Below are positions 50,825 to 60,300 of a stretch of DNA of 64,000 nucleotides, piece after piece. The DNA is from Phycisphaerae bacterium (GTDB lineage: Bacteria; Planctomycetota; Phycisphaerae; Tepidisphaerales; Tepidisphaeraceae). The stretch is taken from contig BPJO01000004.1 in NCBI GenBank assembly GCA_026004655.1, positions 1-64,000 on the forward strand, read 5' to 3'. Under the pieces are notes generated by a model. It did not search any database. It was not told the origin of the DNA and saw nothing but the letters and a program-made list of their open reading frames with translations. Numbering within the stretch: position 1 is the first letter of the stretch; the number at the start of each line of letters is the position of its first letter. Both the position numbers and the translations under genes were made by a program.

Positions 50825-51673
50825 TCAATAGCTAAAACCGACAGACAGTGCGGTTACGACAAAGGATTCCTCCGGGTTTCCGGGAATGGCGTCGTCGGGT
50901 GTAAACCAGTAGGTGACACTGGCCCCGGCGCTCCAGGCTCCGTATTCGGGGGGAATGAACGCCAAGGGCACGCTGGCTTTGACGCCGATATTTGCGTATC
51001 CGAAACCGCTATCTCCTCCCTGATAATCATCAGTGAAGAAGGCAACGGCTGCGGGAACACTGATGGAAATCGGGTAATCGGATTCTTCCATGAAGGTATA
51101 GACGGTGGGCGCCACACCCAGTTGGATAACCGCGCATTCTTCTTGACCGGATTGTCCTTCGTAGCGGTAGTGGATCAACGCCGATGGATTTAATGCAAAT
51201 TTACCACCCCACAGTTCCGAATCATCGTATGCGACGGCCAATTCAACGGCATTTTCGTTGTCACCGGCATACAACCAGTAATTGTGAGTGAGTGTGAAAC
51301 TGAACTTTTCCAGCGTGTAGGTTACACCGACATTAAAATCCACTTCTTGGATCGGACCCCCGATGGCAGAATCAACATTGTCATTCAAATCGGACCAGAT
51401 GTTCACAAAGGCGGAAATCTGGTCCGTAAACTCGGCACTCAATGTCCCATATCCGAAGACAGTCGACTTTGCTGAGAAGGGCGAAAAGCTGTCGCCTCCT
51501 CCCCAGACGTCGGCACCAAATGAAATGAAATGCGAAGTGAAATCCAAACCGGCGGAGAAACTATACTTGGTTTCAGCAGCATGACTGGAGCTGCCTAGGA
51601 ACGATACGACAGCTGAAGCCGCTAACGCCAGACAAGTTTTTCGCAGAAAACCTGTTCGAGAAAGAACGTTCAT
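50825..51673 (-). CDS. Outer-membrane beta-barrel protein, candidate urea/amide porin
   Basis: 282 residues with a signal peptide (…LALAASAVVSFLGSSSHA) and alternating amphipathic strands (YGTLSAEFTDQISAFVNIW, FSFTLTHNYWLYAGD) ending in the aromatic VVTALSVGFSY expected for barrel insertion. The exact family is not recognised. It lies immediately before urtA and behind the sigma-54 promoter match, so an outer-membrane entry route for urea is inferred. Confidence 0.7.
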   Translation of the reverse strand: MNVLSRTGFLRKTCLALAASAVVSFLGSSSHAAETKYSFSAGLDFTSHFISFGADVWGGGDSFSPFSAKSTVFGYGTLSAEFTDQISAFVNIWSDLNDNVDSAIGGPIQEVDFNVGVTYTLEKFSFTLTHNYWLYAGDNENAVELAVAYDDSELWGGKFALNPSALIHYRYEGQSGQEECAVIQLGVAPTVYTFMEESDYPISISVPAAVAFFTDDYQGGDSGFGYANIGVKASVPLAFIPPEYGAWSAGASVTYWFTPDDAIPGNPEESFVVTALSVGFSY

Positions 51674-51807
51674 GAATACTCCTTCCAGGATAAGACGAGA
51701 ATCGTCTTGGTGATCCGACGAGTTCGATCAGGACCGGACCTGTCCCTGTCTGCACACGCAAACACATCGATAGAGGTGTCGCACATTCCTCTACGCCAAA
51801 GACAGTT

Positions 51808-51824
51808 AGCAAAGTTGATGCCAA
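51808..51824 (-). promoter_or_regulatory. Sigma-54 (RpoN) promoter for the porin-urt-ure operon
   Basis: Read on the minus strand, TTGGCATCAACTTTGCT keeps the invariant GG-N10-GC spacing and matches the consensus TTGGCAC-N5-TTGCT except at one position. It lies about 135 bases upstream of the porin start. Confidence 0.7.
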
Positions 51825-51930
51825 TCGATTCGGGAATAGGTCGTCCGATACGGAATGGTCAAATAATCCCTTACCCCATCAGTATTAAGACAAGAAATGT
51901 ACCGATGAATCTTGCCACTCCGCCGGGGAT

Positions 51931-51945
51931 GTGCCCAGTTGGTGC
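51931..51945 (-). promoter_or_regulatory. Possible NtrC-type activator site
   Basis: GTGCC-N5-GGTGC on the plus strand resembles GCACC-N5-GGTGC with one good half and one weak half. It sits about 110 bases upstream of the sigma-54 element, a usual enhancer distance. Confidence 0.35.
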
Positions 51946-52008
51946 GCAAAATGGTCCTAAGATGGGTTAAGCGATTGATTCTTAGGCAATGAAATTTGCA
52001 AAGATGAA

Positions 52009-52713
52009 TTATCGACCGACGAACTGTTTCTTGGCATGAATTACGTGCGATATGATTTGGTCGATTCCTTTACCATGTTTGATTTGTGCAAAGACTACCG
52101 GACCGTTTCCACGTACACGACGGGCGTCGCGATCCATGACTGACAGATCCGCCCCGACCGCTTGGGCTAGATCGGTTTTGTTGATTACCAAAAGGTCTGA
52201 CTGAGTGATTCCGGGTCCGCCTTTTCGGGGGACTTTATCTCCCCCAGCCACATCGATCACGTAAATCGTGTAATCGGCCAACTCTCGGGAAAAATCGGCC
52301 GCAAGGTTGTCTCCTCCGGATTCGATCAGCAAAAGATCGGGGCGAAAACGCTCGTGTAAATCCTCTAAAGCCAACAGGTTAGCAGCGATATCCTCTCGGA
52401 TCGCGGCGTGAGGACATCCCCCGGTTTCCACCGCCCGGATTCGATCGGCATCCAACGCCTGATGACGAATCAGAAACTCACCATCTTCCTGCGTGAAAAT
52501 ATCGTTCGTAACGACGCACAGATTTAAGTCGTTTCGTAACGCCCGACAAAGTTGCAGCATCAATGCCGTTTTGCCCGATCCGACCGGCCCACCGACACCA
52601 ACTGTAAAGGCGCGTTGTGTGAAGTCTCGATCCGGACGGATCCGCGGACGGTATTCGAATCGACCGGGAGAATCCATTTCTTCATGACGGTGAGGTTGGT
52701 CGCTTAGACTCAT
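52009..52713 (-). CDS. ureG: Urease accessory GTPase UreG
   Basis: 234 residues. The SIMIBI GTPase motifs are [17 protein letters not shown] (P-loop), [28 protein letters not shown] (metal-binding Cys-Pro-His) and [15 protein letters not shown] histidine-bearing start ([10 protein letters not shown]) may store nickel. UreG couples GTP hydrolysis to nickel insertion. It follows ureF on the same strand. Confidence 0.97.
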   Translation of the reverse strand: MSLSDQPHRHEEMDSPGRFEYRPRIRPDRDFTQRAFTVGVGGPVGSGKTALMLQLCRALRNDLNLCVVTNDIFTQEDGEFLIRHQALDADRIRAVETGGCPHAAIREDIAANLLALEDLHERFRPDLLLIESGGDNLAADFSRELADYTIYVIDVAGGDKVPRKGGPGITQSDLLVINKTDLAQAVGADLSVMDRDARRVRGNGPVVFAQIKHGKGIDQIISHVIHAKKQFVGR

Positions 52714-52826
52714 TTTGTGGCACTCTTCATTGCGGCGTTGAGGATCATCATATACTACACGAAAAAACTTTCCGAAAATCAGAAAACCCCCTGATATCTC
52801 CGCAAATCGAAAAACTCGAATGTCAA

Positions 52827-53564
52827 TTAACTGACAAAAATTCGGGAAAAGAGTTTTTCATGTTGTGCCTGGAGTATTTCAATCAAGGGGGCGGTTTGAG
52901 CAATATCTTCAAACGGAGTCTGAAGGGAAATGGATAACCATTGATCCCGATGGATCGACAGTTTGTTTTGCACTTTCTGTGCTTGTCGGGAACCGATCAC
53001 CCCCAGACGCACGGCTGCGGAAATCATGCCTCTCATCTGACAAAACAAAAAGGCATCAACGGTCTTGATGACATCCATCTGCAGTACTTTACAGACCAGA
53101 CCAAAGCTTATGGGGAGGTGTCCATACCACTGTTTGTTCTGTAATCGTTTTTTCGCTTGTAGAAGAAAGGGATCCGACCAAATTTCATACGCGGTGTATA
53201 AAAATGCCTGACCTTGACTACGAGAAGCCTGGTTGGGAATGGGATTCCGGAACGAAACGTCTAAAAAGGCGTCAATTTCGATGTATTGATCGGGTGACTG
53301 AAGAACCTTAACGATTACAGGACCGAATAATGTCGCGTTGGATCGCAGGCTCGTGGAGATATAAGTCGCAACATCTTGTGGATCACGGACCTGTCCCAAC
53401 TGGACGGCTGATTCGAGACCACCGGAGTGTACAAAAGCACCGACCGGAAAAGCGGAATCGATAAGTTGCCAAATCAGCCAAGGACAAACTTCCTTCGGAG
53501 AAGAATCGTCGATGCAAGCAGGATTCTGAGGGGTGTCGAAATCAGCCACGTTGCCTCGTATCAT
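52827..53564 (-). CDS. ureF: Urease accessory protein UreF
   Basis: About 245 residues. Family features are [36 protein letters not shown] and [13 protein letters not shown]. UreF sits between UreD and UreG in the activation complex. The start is uncertain: ATG at 53576 would overlap hypA, ATG at 53564 is taken here, and a GTG at 53552 is possible. In each case the hypA and ureF starts are back to back with almost no gap. Confidence 0.9.
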   Translation of the reverse strand: MIRGNVADFDTPQNPACIDDSSPKEVCPWLIWQLIDSAFPVGAFVHSGGLESAVQLGQVRDPQDVATYISTSLRSNATLFGPVIVKVLQSPDQYIEIDAFLDVSFRNPIPNQASRSQGQAFLYTAYEIWSDPFLLQAKKRLQNKQWYGHLPISFGLVCKVLQMDVIKTVDAFLFCQMRGMISAAVRLGVIGSRQAQKVQNKLSIHRDQWLSISLQTPFEDIAQTAPLIEILQAQHEKLFSRIFVS

Positions 53565-53570
53565 ACCGTA

Positions 53571-53912
53571 ATGCATGAATTGTCGATCGCGATGAGCCTG
53601 ATCGATGTTATTACCGAAACGCTTATTCGTGAAAATGCGGATAAAGCACTGAGTGTGACGGTCGAGGTCGGTGCCCTCAGCGGGGTCGTTCCTGAAGCAC
53701 TCCAAACCGCATTCGTGAAGGCTGCTTCTAACACGCCTTTACAAGATTGCCGATTGAGTATTTTTTATGTTCCTGTAAGTGTCCATTGTTCTGTCTGTGA
53801 GCGAATATGTCAGGTGCCTCCGGATGGTTTATTGTGTCCGAATTGTGGTTCTTCGAACATTGATATTGTGCGTGGTCGAGAGCTGGATGTCATAAGAATT
53901 GAAACGTCCTAG
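53571..53912 (+). CDS. hypA: Nickel metallochaperone HypA
   Basis: 113 residues from ATG 53571. The N-terminal MHELSIAMSLID holds the nickel-binding His2. A zinc site follows as two CxxC pairs (CSVC and CPNC). HypA hands nickel to HypB or UreE. No hydrogenase genes are in view, so it should serve urease, as in Helicobacter. Longer upstream starts run through ureF and are rejected. Confidence 0.93.
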   Translation: MHELSIAMSLIDVITETLIRENADKALSVTVEVGALSGVVPEALQTAFVKAASNTPLQDCRLSIFYVPVSVHCSVCERICQVPPDGLLCPNCGSSNIDIVRGRELDVIRIETS

Positions 53913-53941
53913 ACCTCAAGTGAACCGATTGGAAAGTTCAG

Positions 53942-54634
53942 ATGAATCAGCCTCGTATTCTTGAAGTTCGAACGCGAATTCTCAAGGACAATGATCGAAT
54001 TGCACGAGATCTGAGACGACAATTCGTTCAGACGGGTACGTTCGTGGTCAGCTTGGTGTCGAGTCCCGGAGCGGGAAAAACAACGTTGCTTCAAAAAACT
54101 TTGACGGAGTTGTCGTCCCGTTATCGTGTGGCAGCGTTGGTAGGTGATCTGGCGACCGAGAATGATGCCAAACGTCTGGCCGAATCAGGTGTTCCGGTGC
54201 GACAGATTGTTACGGGTACGGTCTGTCACCTCGAAGCGGCCATGATCGCAGAAGCGCTAAAAGGCTGGGACCTGCGGGCGTTGGACATTTTATTTATTGA
54301 GAATGTCGGGAACTTGGTTTGTCCGTCGAGTTACGATCTCGGGGAGCATCTTCGGTTTGTATTATTGTCGACCACAGAAGGTGAAGACAAACCTCTGAAA
54401 TACCCCACGATTTTCAACACGGCCGATGTGGCTGTTTTGACCAAAACGGATTTGGCCGATGCGGTAGGGTTTGATTACGCCGAGGCAGAGCGGTCCGTTC
54501 AGCGAGTTCGTCCTGGTATGAAAATCATTGCGACGAGTAGCCGAAACCCGGACGGATTGAGAGAATATCTCGGGTTCTTAGAGAATCGGTTTCAGGAGTT
54601 CAGATGCTCTGTGAACGGATCCTCGGAAAAGTAA
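53942..54634 (+). CDS. hypB: Nickel-insertion GTPase HypB
   Basis: 230 residues. The P-loop is VSSPGAGKTTLL, the metal-linked GTVCHLEAAMIAEAL carries Cys and His, and ILFIENVGNLVCP and TKTDLADAVGFD complete the GTPase. It lacks the N-terminal histidine stretch of storage-type HypB. It follows hypA by 29 bases and overlaps ureE by 31. Confidence 0.95.
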   Translation: MNQPRILEVRTRILKDNDRIARDLRRQFVQTGTFVVSLVSSPGAGKTTLLQKTLTELSSRYRVAALVGDLATENDAKRLAESGVPVRQIVTGTVCHLEAAMIAEALKGWDLRALDILFIENVGNLVCPSSYDLGEHLRFVLLSTTEGEDKPLKYPTIFNTADVAVLTKTDLADAVGFDYAEAERSVQRVRPGMKIIATSSRNPDGLREYLGFLENRFQEFRCSVNGSSEK

Positions 54635-55053
54635 CTGAACAAGATACGACCGTTGATTGGGTCGAGGTTCCGGCTCTGCAAACAACCCGTCGTGCACTGA
54701 AACTGGTTTCGCAAAAAGGTCATTCTGTCCGAATTTTGCTTCCGCGGGGGGTTCGACTTCGCCATCTTGATCTGATCAGTGTGAACCCGAGGATTGCGGT
54801 CCGTGTTCGTCCGATTGAAGTTCTGGTTTTTTATCCTTCGGGGGTCGAACAAGCTTTACGGTTGGCTGCGGAAATAGGCAACTTGCATCTGCCTATGGAA
54901 TTTTCAGGGGACTGCTTATTAACCCCCGATGACGGACCGGTTCGTCGGATCGCGGATGAGCTGGATATTCGGTATGTCGTGGACAAACGCATTTTTCATC
55001 CCGATCTTCGTACCAGCCGAATGATGGACTGGGTACTACGAATTAATAAATGA
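54604..55053 (+). CDS. ureE: Urease nickel metallochaperone UreE
   Basis: 149 residues. The peptide-binding part (VPALQTTRRALKLVSQKGHSV) and the metal-binding domain with AAEIGNLHLPMEF (conserved Gly-Asn-x-His-x-Pro) match UreE. The C-terminus has no histidine-rich tail. It overlaps the hypB end by 31 bases, suggesting translational coupling. Confidence 0.93.
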   Translation: MLCERILGKVTEQDTTVDWVEVPALQTTRRALKLVSQKGHSVRILLPRGVRLRHLDLISVNPRIAVRVRPIEVLVFYPSGVEQALRLAAEIGNLHLPMEFSGDCLLTPDDGPVRRIADELDIRYVVDKRIFHPDLRTSRMMDWVLRINK

Positions 55054-55071
55054 ATCCATGACCGTTGCGTC

Positions 55072-56001
55072 TTAATCGTATTGTTCGGGGGCTTCGCCTT
55101 TCGGACGGGTTTTCCAGCGACGATGGATCCACAAATACTGTCCCGGCTCTGCCGAAACAAAGTTCTCAATGGCTTTGGTGTACCTTTGGGTGATGTAATA
55201 AAGGGGCTGGTCCTGATTTTTCCAGTCCTGGGGATAGATAATGTCCTGTGTCCCCACCTCGAACCGAAATGAAGTTCCGATCCGACGGGCATACCCGATG
55301 ATAATTGGGACATCATACTGCATGGCCAAGAGGCCGATCGATTTGTAGGTACTGGCTTTTCGTCCAAAGAAATCCACGAAAATACCCTTGGGCCCGGCAT
55401 TTTGATCAGCAATAAAAGCGACCGTCCCGTGTTGTTCAAGGGTGCGTGTGATGTCTTGGGTTGCCCCCTTTTTATCGACGATCCTCTGACCTTTTTTTTC
55501 GCGAACCCCCAGCAACCACTGATTGACATACGGATTGTCCAAGGGTCTAGCGACCGAAACCGTCGGAAAACCAAGAGTGGCCAATACGTAACCGAGTATT
55601 TCCCAGTTCCCGTAGTGTCCGGTGAGCATAATGAGTCCTCGATGACGATCCATCAGTAACCCAAGCGTCTGTCGAAAATCTCCCAGTCGGACGTGTCGGG
55701 TGAAGGTGTCAATACGGATCAGTCGGGTAGTGAAAAGTACCTCGACGAACAGCATGATCGTCTGACGCATGGACTCGCGTGCCAAGCGAGCCACTTTGGC
55801 TTGGGAATAATGAGGAAAAGACCGGGTCAGGTTGTGCATCGCCCGTTTGCGGTGCTTGGCGTCCAGATAAAAAAGCACATCCCCGATGTATTGCGCGAGC
55901 CTGAGGTTCCATTGAACAGGCCAGCAATGCATCATCATATGAACGACCCGCAACGCTAGGTATTGCAGGTAATCGATCCGGTCATTCCGCGGTTTAGCCA
56001 T
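55072..56001 (-). CDS. Lysophospholipid / lipid A acyltransferase (LpxL/HtrB-like)
   Basis: About 309 residues from ATG 56001 (MAKPRNDRIDYLQYLALRVV); a longer frame reaches into actP. The acyltransferase block is LTGHYGNWEILGYVLATLG (HxxxxD/E type), followed by VARPLDNPYVNQWL, IADQNAGPKGIFVDFFGRKA and YLWIHRRWKTRP. Members add a secondary acyl chain to lipid A or a related lipid on the inner-membrane face. The C-terminus converges on ureE. Confidence 0.88.
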   Translation of the reverse strand: MAKPRNDRIDYLQYLALRVVHMMMHCWPVQWNLRLAQYIGDVLFYLDAKHRKRAMHNLTRSFPHYSQAKVARLARESMRQTIMLFVEVLFTTRLIRIDTFTRHVRLGDFRQTLGLLMDRHRGLIMLTGHYGNWEILGYVLATLGFPTVSVARPLDNPYVNQWLLGVREKKGQRIVDKKGATQDITRTLEQHGTVAFIADQNAGPKGIFVDFFGRKASTYKSIGLLAMQYDVPIIIGYARRIGTSFRFEVGTQDIIYPQDWKNQDQPLYYITQRYTKAIENFVSAEPGQYLWIHRRWKTRPKGEAPEQYD

Positions 56002-56042
56002 TTCCGCAAGGCATTGTATGAATCCGACGTAGAAAGTCGCGT

Positions 56043-57692
56043 TCAGTTCGTGATTGGTTCTCGTCTTCGGGTCAAATGAGAAACGATTATCAGGGTGATA
56101 AAAGCCAGTGGAATCGTCACGAGTCCAGGCTGACTGAATGGGACAATCGCGTCTGCCGGGTTGAGTTTGTAGATTTCCTTGAAAGCAGGACCACTTAGCA
56201 AAAGCCATGCCAGCGACGTGATTAATCCCGTCAGAATGGAGGCGATGACTCCTTGGCGTGTGGTACCTTTCCAGAAAAGGATCATCACGATCGCGGGGAG
56301 GTTGGCACTAGCGGCGATATTGAACGCCCAACCGACGAGAAAACTGGCGTTAAAATCTTTGAACAGGATGCCCAGGATCACCGCAATCACGCCGACGGTC
56401 AAGGCGGCGACCTTGGCGGCTCCGACTTTGGCATGATCCTTGAGCTTCCTTTTTCCAACGACTTCGATCAGGTCATGGGCTACTGCGCCGGAAGCTGCAA
56501 GAATCAATCCGGAAACCGTTCCCAACACGGTTGTAAACGCGATAGCCGAGATCAACGCAAAAGGAAATGCCCCGAAAACTTTCGCCAAAAGCGGGGCAGA
56601 CATGTTGCTGTCCCTCGGGTCGGTGTTTCCGCTGACCATTGCGCCTAGACCGATGTACAGCGTCAACAGATAAAAGAACCCGATGGACATGATTCCGACG
56701 ACGGTACTTTTGCGTGCGGCTGTGGGGTCTTTGACGGTGTAGTAACGGATCAAAATATGAGGCAAAGCCGCCGTACCGCAAAAAAGTGCCAGCATCAGAG
56801 AGACAAAATCCATTCGATCGATCCATTTCTCAGACCGTACTCCGCTGAAATACCCTCCCGGTAACAGTAATGAACTTCCTTGCACAACGGTCGGACCGGT
56901 CAGCTCCGGCAAACGATCGGTGGTCTTGGCGGGGCGTGAATATTGTTCAAAAGTCGAATCAGAAAATGTCCTGATATACTCCAACGGACCGACCGCGCCA
57001 TCAGGTCCGGGATTATTGACCAGAATGGGAGGAGATTTTTTTCCGGGAGGTGTGTTCTCTATGAAAGCGTTTTTGTCAAACCCGTCGATCTTTCGGACCC
57101 CGTTTGCGAGAATCGCCACCACCAAAATGGCACAGAAAACCACTAACATCGAACCTTTGATGAATTGCACCCATGTGGTGCTGACCATCCCGGCAGTGAC
57201 AACGATCGTGATCACCACACTTCCGACCAGAAGTACTCCCCAGTGATGTTCGAGTCCGAGCAACGGTTTGATTAATGAACCGGCACCGACCATTTGTGGG
57301 ATGAGATAGAAAACGCTCACGATGAGTGTGGAAATTGCAGCCGCGAGTGTAATCCCTCGAGAGTTGCTGAACTTGGCGCTTAACGCATCGGCAAACGTGA
57401 ACTTGCCCAGTTTGCGAATCGGTTCCGCGATTACGAATAATGCGACCACCCACCCTGCGAGAAATCCGATCGAATACAAAAATCCGTCATACCCGTAAAA
57501 AGCAATCATTCCACAAATGCCCAGAAACGAGGCGGCTGACAGGTAATCTCCTGCAAAGGCGATCCCGTTGACAAACCATCCGACTTGTCCATGGGCAGCA
57601 AAATACCCCGAAGCCGTTTTGGCCCGGCGTCCCAACCACCAGGAAAGACCCAGCGTGAAAAAAACGAAAAACAGAAAAATGGCAATGGTCAT
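56043..57692 (-). CDS. actP: Cation/acetate symporter (SSS family, ActP-like)
   Basis: 549 residues with about thirteen membrane helices. The start (FTLGLSWWLGRRAKTASGYFAAHGQVGWFVNGIAFAGDYLSAASFLG) and FTFADALSAKFSN match ActP-type solute:sodium symporters, here with a large loop near 200-290. DUF485 lies just upstream and acs is divergent, so acetate is the likely substrate. Confidence 0.9.
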   Translation of the reverse strand: MTIAIFLFFVFFTLGLSWWLGRRAKTASGYFAAHGQVGWFVNGIAFAGDYLSAASFLGICGMIAFYGYDGFLYSIGFLAGWVVALFVIAEPIRKLGKFTFADALSAKFSNSRGITLAAAISTLIVSVFYLIPQMVGAGSLIKPLLGLEHHWGVLLVGSVVITIVVTAGMVSTTWVQFIKGSMLVVFCAILVVAILANGVRKIDGFDKNAFIENTPPGKKSPPILVNNPGPDGAVGPLEYIRTFSDSTFEQYSRPAKTTDRLPELTGPTVVQGSSLLLPGGYFSGVRSEKWIDRMDFVSLMLALFCGTAALPHILIRYYTVKDPTAARKSTVVGIMSIGFFYLLTLYIGLGAMVSGNTDPRDSNMSAPLLAKVFGAFPFALISAIAFTTVLGTVSGLILAASGAVAHDLIEVVGKRKLKDHAKVGAAKVAALTVGVIAVILGILFKDFNASFLVGWAFNIAASANLPAIVMILFWKGTTRQGVIASILTGLITSLAWLLLSGPAFKEIYKLNPADAIVPFSQPGLVTIPLAFITLIIVSHLTRRREPITN

Positions 57693-57707
57693 ATCAACCC
57701 CATCTCA

Positions 57708-57739
57708 CCGGTTCATGTTCGGATGAAACCGGCTTTTTT
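57708..57739 (+). terminator. Hairpin with T-tract oriented on the plus strand, between DUF485 and actP
   Basis: CCGGTT-CAT pairs with ATG-AAACCGG with one bulge (57708-57716/57723-57732), and CTTTTTT follows on the plus strand. Both flanking genes are on the minus strand, as with the hairpin at 5501-5534. Confidence 0.45.
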
Positions 57740-57786
57740 GGAAAATCGGATCAAAAACCTTTGATTAGGAAACGACCGCCCGTCGG

Positions 57787-58065
57787 TCAGATCTCGGCTG
57801 CCTCAGTCGGTTCCTGTGGGTCGGGTCTTGCCAAGAAGGCGTAAATTACCGCCAAGAGGATCGCCAGCAGGATCAGACCAATACCGTAAATAACCGCCAG
57901 ATTCACTCCCGCAAACAGTTCCGTGCTCAATAGGGTGTAATCATAAACCGTCACCACAATGAACCCGAAATAGAACAGGCAATAGACGGCAAAAAGCACC
58001 AACCCGAGGTTCTGGTTGGTTGAACGGTGTCGAATCGGTTTTTTCCCAAGAGGGGATTCTGACAT
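57787..58065 (-). CDS. DUF485-family small membrane protein
   Basis: 92 residues with two membrane helices (LGLVLFAVYCLFYFGFIVVTVYD and VNLAVIYGIGLILLAILLAVIY). DUF485 proteins such as YjcH pair with ActP-type acetate symporters, and here actP follows on the same strand. It is divergent from acs. Confidence 0.88.
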   Translation of the reverse strand: MSESPLGKKPIRHRSTNQNLGLVLFAVYCLFYFGFIVVTVYDYTLLSTELFAGVNLAVIYGIGLILLAILLAVIYAFLARPDPQEPTEAAEI

Positions 58066-58153
58066 GAAAACTCCTTTCCGCGGATTGTTTTATACACGAC
58101 TTCAACCGCAGGAGTATACTAACGGTAAAACTATAGACAGGAGGATTTGTTTC

Positions 58154-60151
58154 ATGTCGTCAACGTCTTCGTCCCCGTCCACCGCTGCGATCGAGTCGGT
58201 TCAACATGAAAATCGTATTTTTCATCCACCGGTCGATTTTGTCCGTCAGGCGCGTATCCGTTCGATCGAGGAATATCAGAAGCTCTGGAAAGGAATCCGT
58301 TGATCATCCCGAACAGTTCTGGTCGAAAGTGGCCAATCAATTAACGTGGTTTACACCTTGGCAAAAAGTATTGGAATGGAATCCCCCGTATGCCAAATGG
58401 TTTGTCGGGGGGGAAAACCAACCTAAGCGTGAACTGTATCGACCGACAAATCCAATCCGGTCGGGGGGATAAAATCGCGATCCTCTGGGAAGGCGAACCC
58501 GAGACCTCTCCCGGACAGGGAGGAGAAGTTCGTAAAATCACCTATAGGGAACTAGGAGAACTGGTCGCCCGGGCAGCCAACGGCTTTAAGAAGTTGGGAA
58601 TCAAAAAAGGGGACCGAGTCACGATTTATATGCCAATGGTTCCCGAAGCCGTGGTAGCGATGTTGGCCTGTGCACGCATCGGCGCGCCTCATTCGGTCAT
58701 TTTCGGGGGATTCAGCTCTCAGGCGATCGTAGACCGGATCAATGACGCCGAGTCCCATTACGTGATCACCGCCGACGGAGGGTATCGACGCGGACAGTCT
58801 GTTGCGTTGAAAAAAAACGTCGATGAAGCCTTAAAACAGACGGGATCGTGTCAAACAAGTGGTGGTCTTTAAAAGGACCGGTGAACCGATCGACATGAAA
58901 CCCGGCCGAGATGTGTGGTGGTCGGACGTGGTTTCGGATCAATCCGCAACCTGTCCCGCAGAACCGATGGACGCCGAAGACCCCTTGTTCGTACTTTATA
59001 CGTCCGGTTCAACGGGTAAACCCAAGGGAATCCTGCACACCACCGGGGGGTACATGGTCGGAACCTATCTGACCACCCAATATGTGTTTGATATCCACGA
59101 TCAGGACATTTACTGGTGTACGGCCGACATCGGATGGATCACCGGACATAGCTATGTGGTTTATGGTCCCCTGTCCAACGGTGCGACCTGTTTCATGTAC
59201 GAGGGAGCGCCCAATTACCCGGATTTTGGTCGGTTCTGGTCGATGATTCAGAGACACAAGATCACGATTTTTTACACGGCTCCGACCGCCATCCGGGCAT
59301 TTATGAAAGCCGGACGTGAGCTGGTCGATCGAAACGACTTGTCGAGTTTGCGCCTCTTGGGGACGGTCGGCGAACCAATCAATCCTGAAGCCTGGATGTG
59401 GTATCACACGGTGGTCGGTCATGAAAAATGTCCGATCGTGGATACTTGGTGGCAGACCGAAACCGGTGCGATCATGATCACCCCGTTGCCCGGTGTGACC
59501 CCCACCAAACCGGGTACGGCCACGTTACCGTTCTTCGGGGTCGATGCAGCGATCGTGGACCGGGACGGGAAAGAGCTACCTCATAATCAGGGGGGGCTTT
59601 TGGTGATACGTAAACCCTGGCCTTCGATGTTGCGGGGCATTTTCAACGACCCGGACCGGTATGTGAAACAATACTGGTCGGACGTCCCGGGAATGTATTT
59701 CACGGGAGATGGCGCGCGTCGGGATGATGACGGGTATTTCTGGATCATGGGACGTATCGATGACGTGTTGAATGTTTCGGGTCACCGGTTGGGAACCGCA
59801 GAGATCGAGTCGGCATTAGTCTCTCACCCCAGCGTGGCCGAAGCAGCCGTGGTAGGGGTGCCTCATGAACTCAAAGGTCAAGCGGTCGCAGCCTTTGTCA
59901 CGTTGCGAACGGGTCACCGACCTTCCGAAGATCTGAGAAAACAGCTGATTCAGACCGTCCGGACGCAGATCGGTGCTTTGGCAGCACCGGACCAGATCCG
60001 GTTTGCAGAAGCGTTACCCAAAACGCGGTCAGGAAAGATCATGCGTCGTCTCCTGAAGGAAATCGCTAGTGGCGGACAGGTCAAAGGAGATACGACCACC
60101 CTCGAAGATTTCTCGGTAGTCGCCAAGCTTCAGACCTCGGATGAAGGATGA
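58154..60151 (+). CDS. acs: Acetyl-CoA synthetase, three frame breaks
   Basis: About 665 residues in four frames. The start ([17 protein letters not shown]) has an AGGAGG site. The frames join near 58296 ([13 protein letters not shown]), 58409 (seven G where six give [14 protein letters not shown]) and 58846 (an extra [17 protein letters not shown]). Landmarks are [24 protein letters not shown] and [11 protein letters not shown] with the regulatory lysine. It makes acetyl-CoA from acetate, CoA and ATP. All three joins need removal of one base, pointing to sequence error rather than a dead gene. Confidence 0.92.
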
Positions 60152-60300
60152 GTTGCTGAAAAACCGGGCAGAAAACGAATCATCAACAAAACTATTCTCG
60201 TGATTGCCTAGAATATGGGCGGGAGGGAATGAGATTTACCTTTTGCACGTGGTTTGCTATGGTTTAATTAGCCAACCGTCGCGACCTCAAAACGAACGAC

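Larger units (their letters stand above)
51674..52008 (-). promoter_or_regulatory. 335-base control region of the urea operon
   Basis: No coding frame is convincing. It holds the sigma-54 match at 51808-51824 and the NtrC-like site at 51931-51945. GGAAGGAG precedes the porin ATG. The rest shows no hairpin of note. Confidence 0.5.

Noticed and set aside
52714-52760. Sigma-54-like TGGCACTCTTCATTGC on the plus strand near ureG
   Set aside because: GG to GC spacing is 11 instead of 10, and it points into the 3' end of ureF.
58154-60151. acs as a true pseudogene or programmed-frameshift gene
   Set aside because: Every catalytic motif survives and each break is fixed by removing one base, two of them from G runs, so sequence error is simpler.
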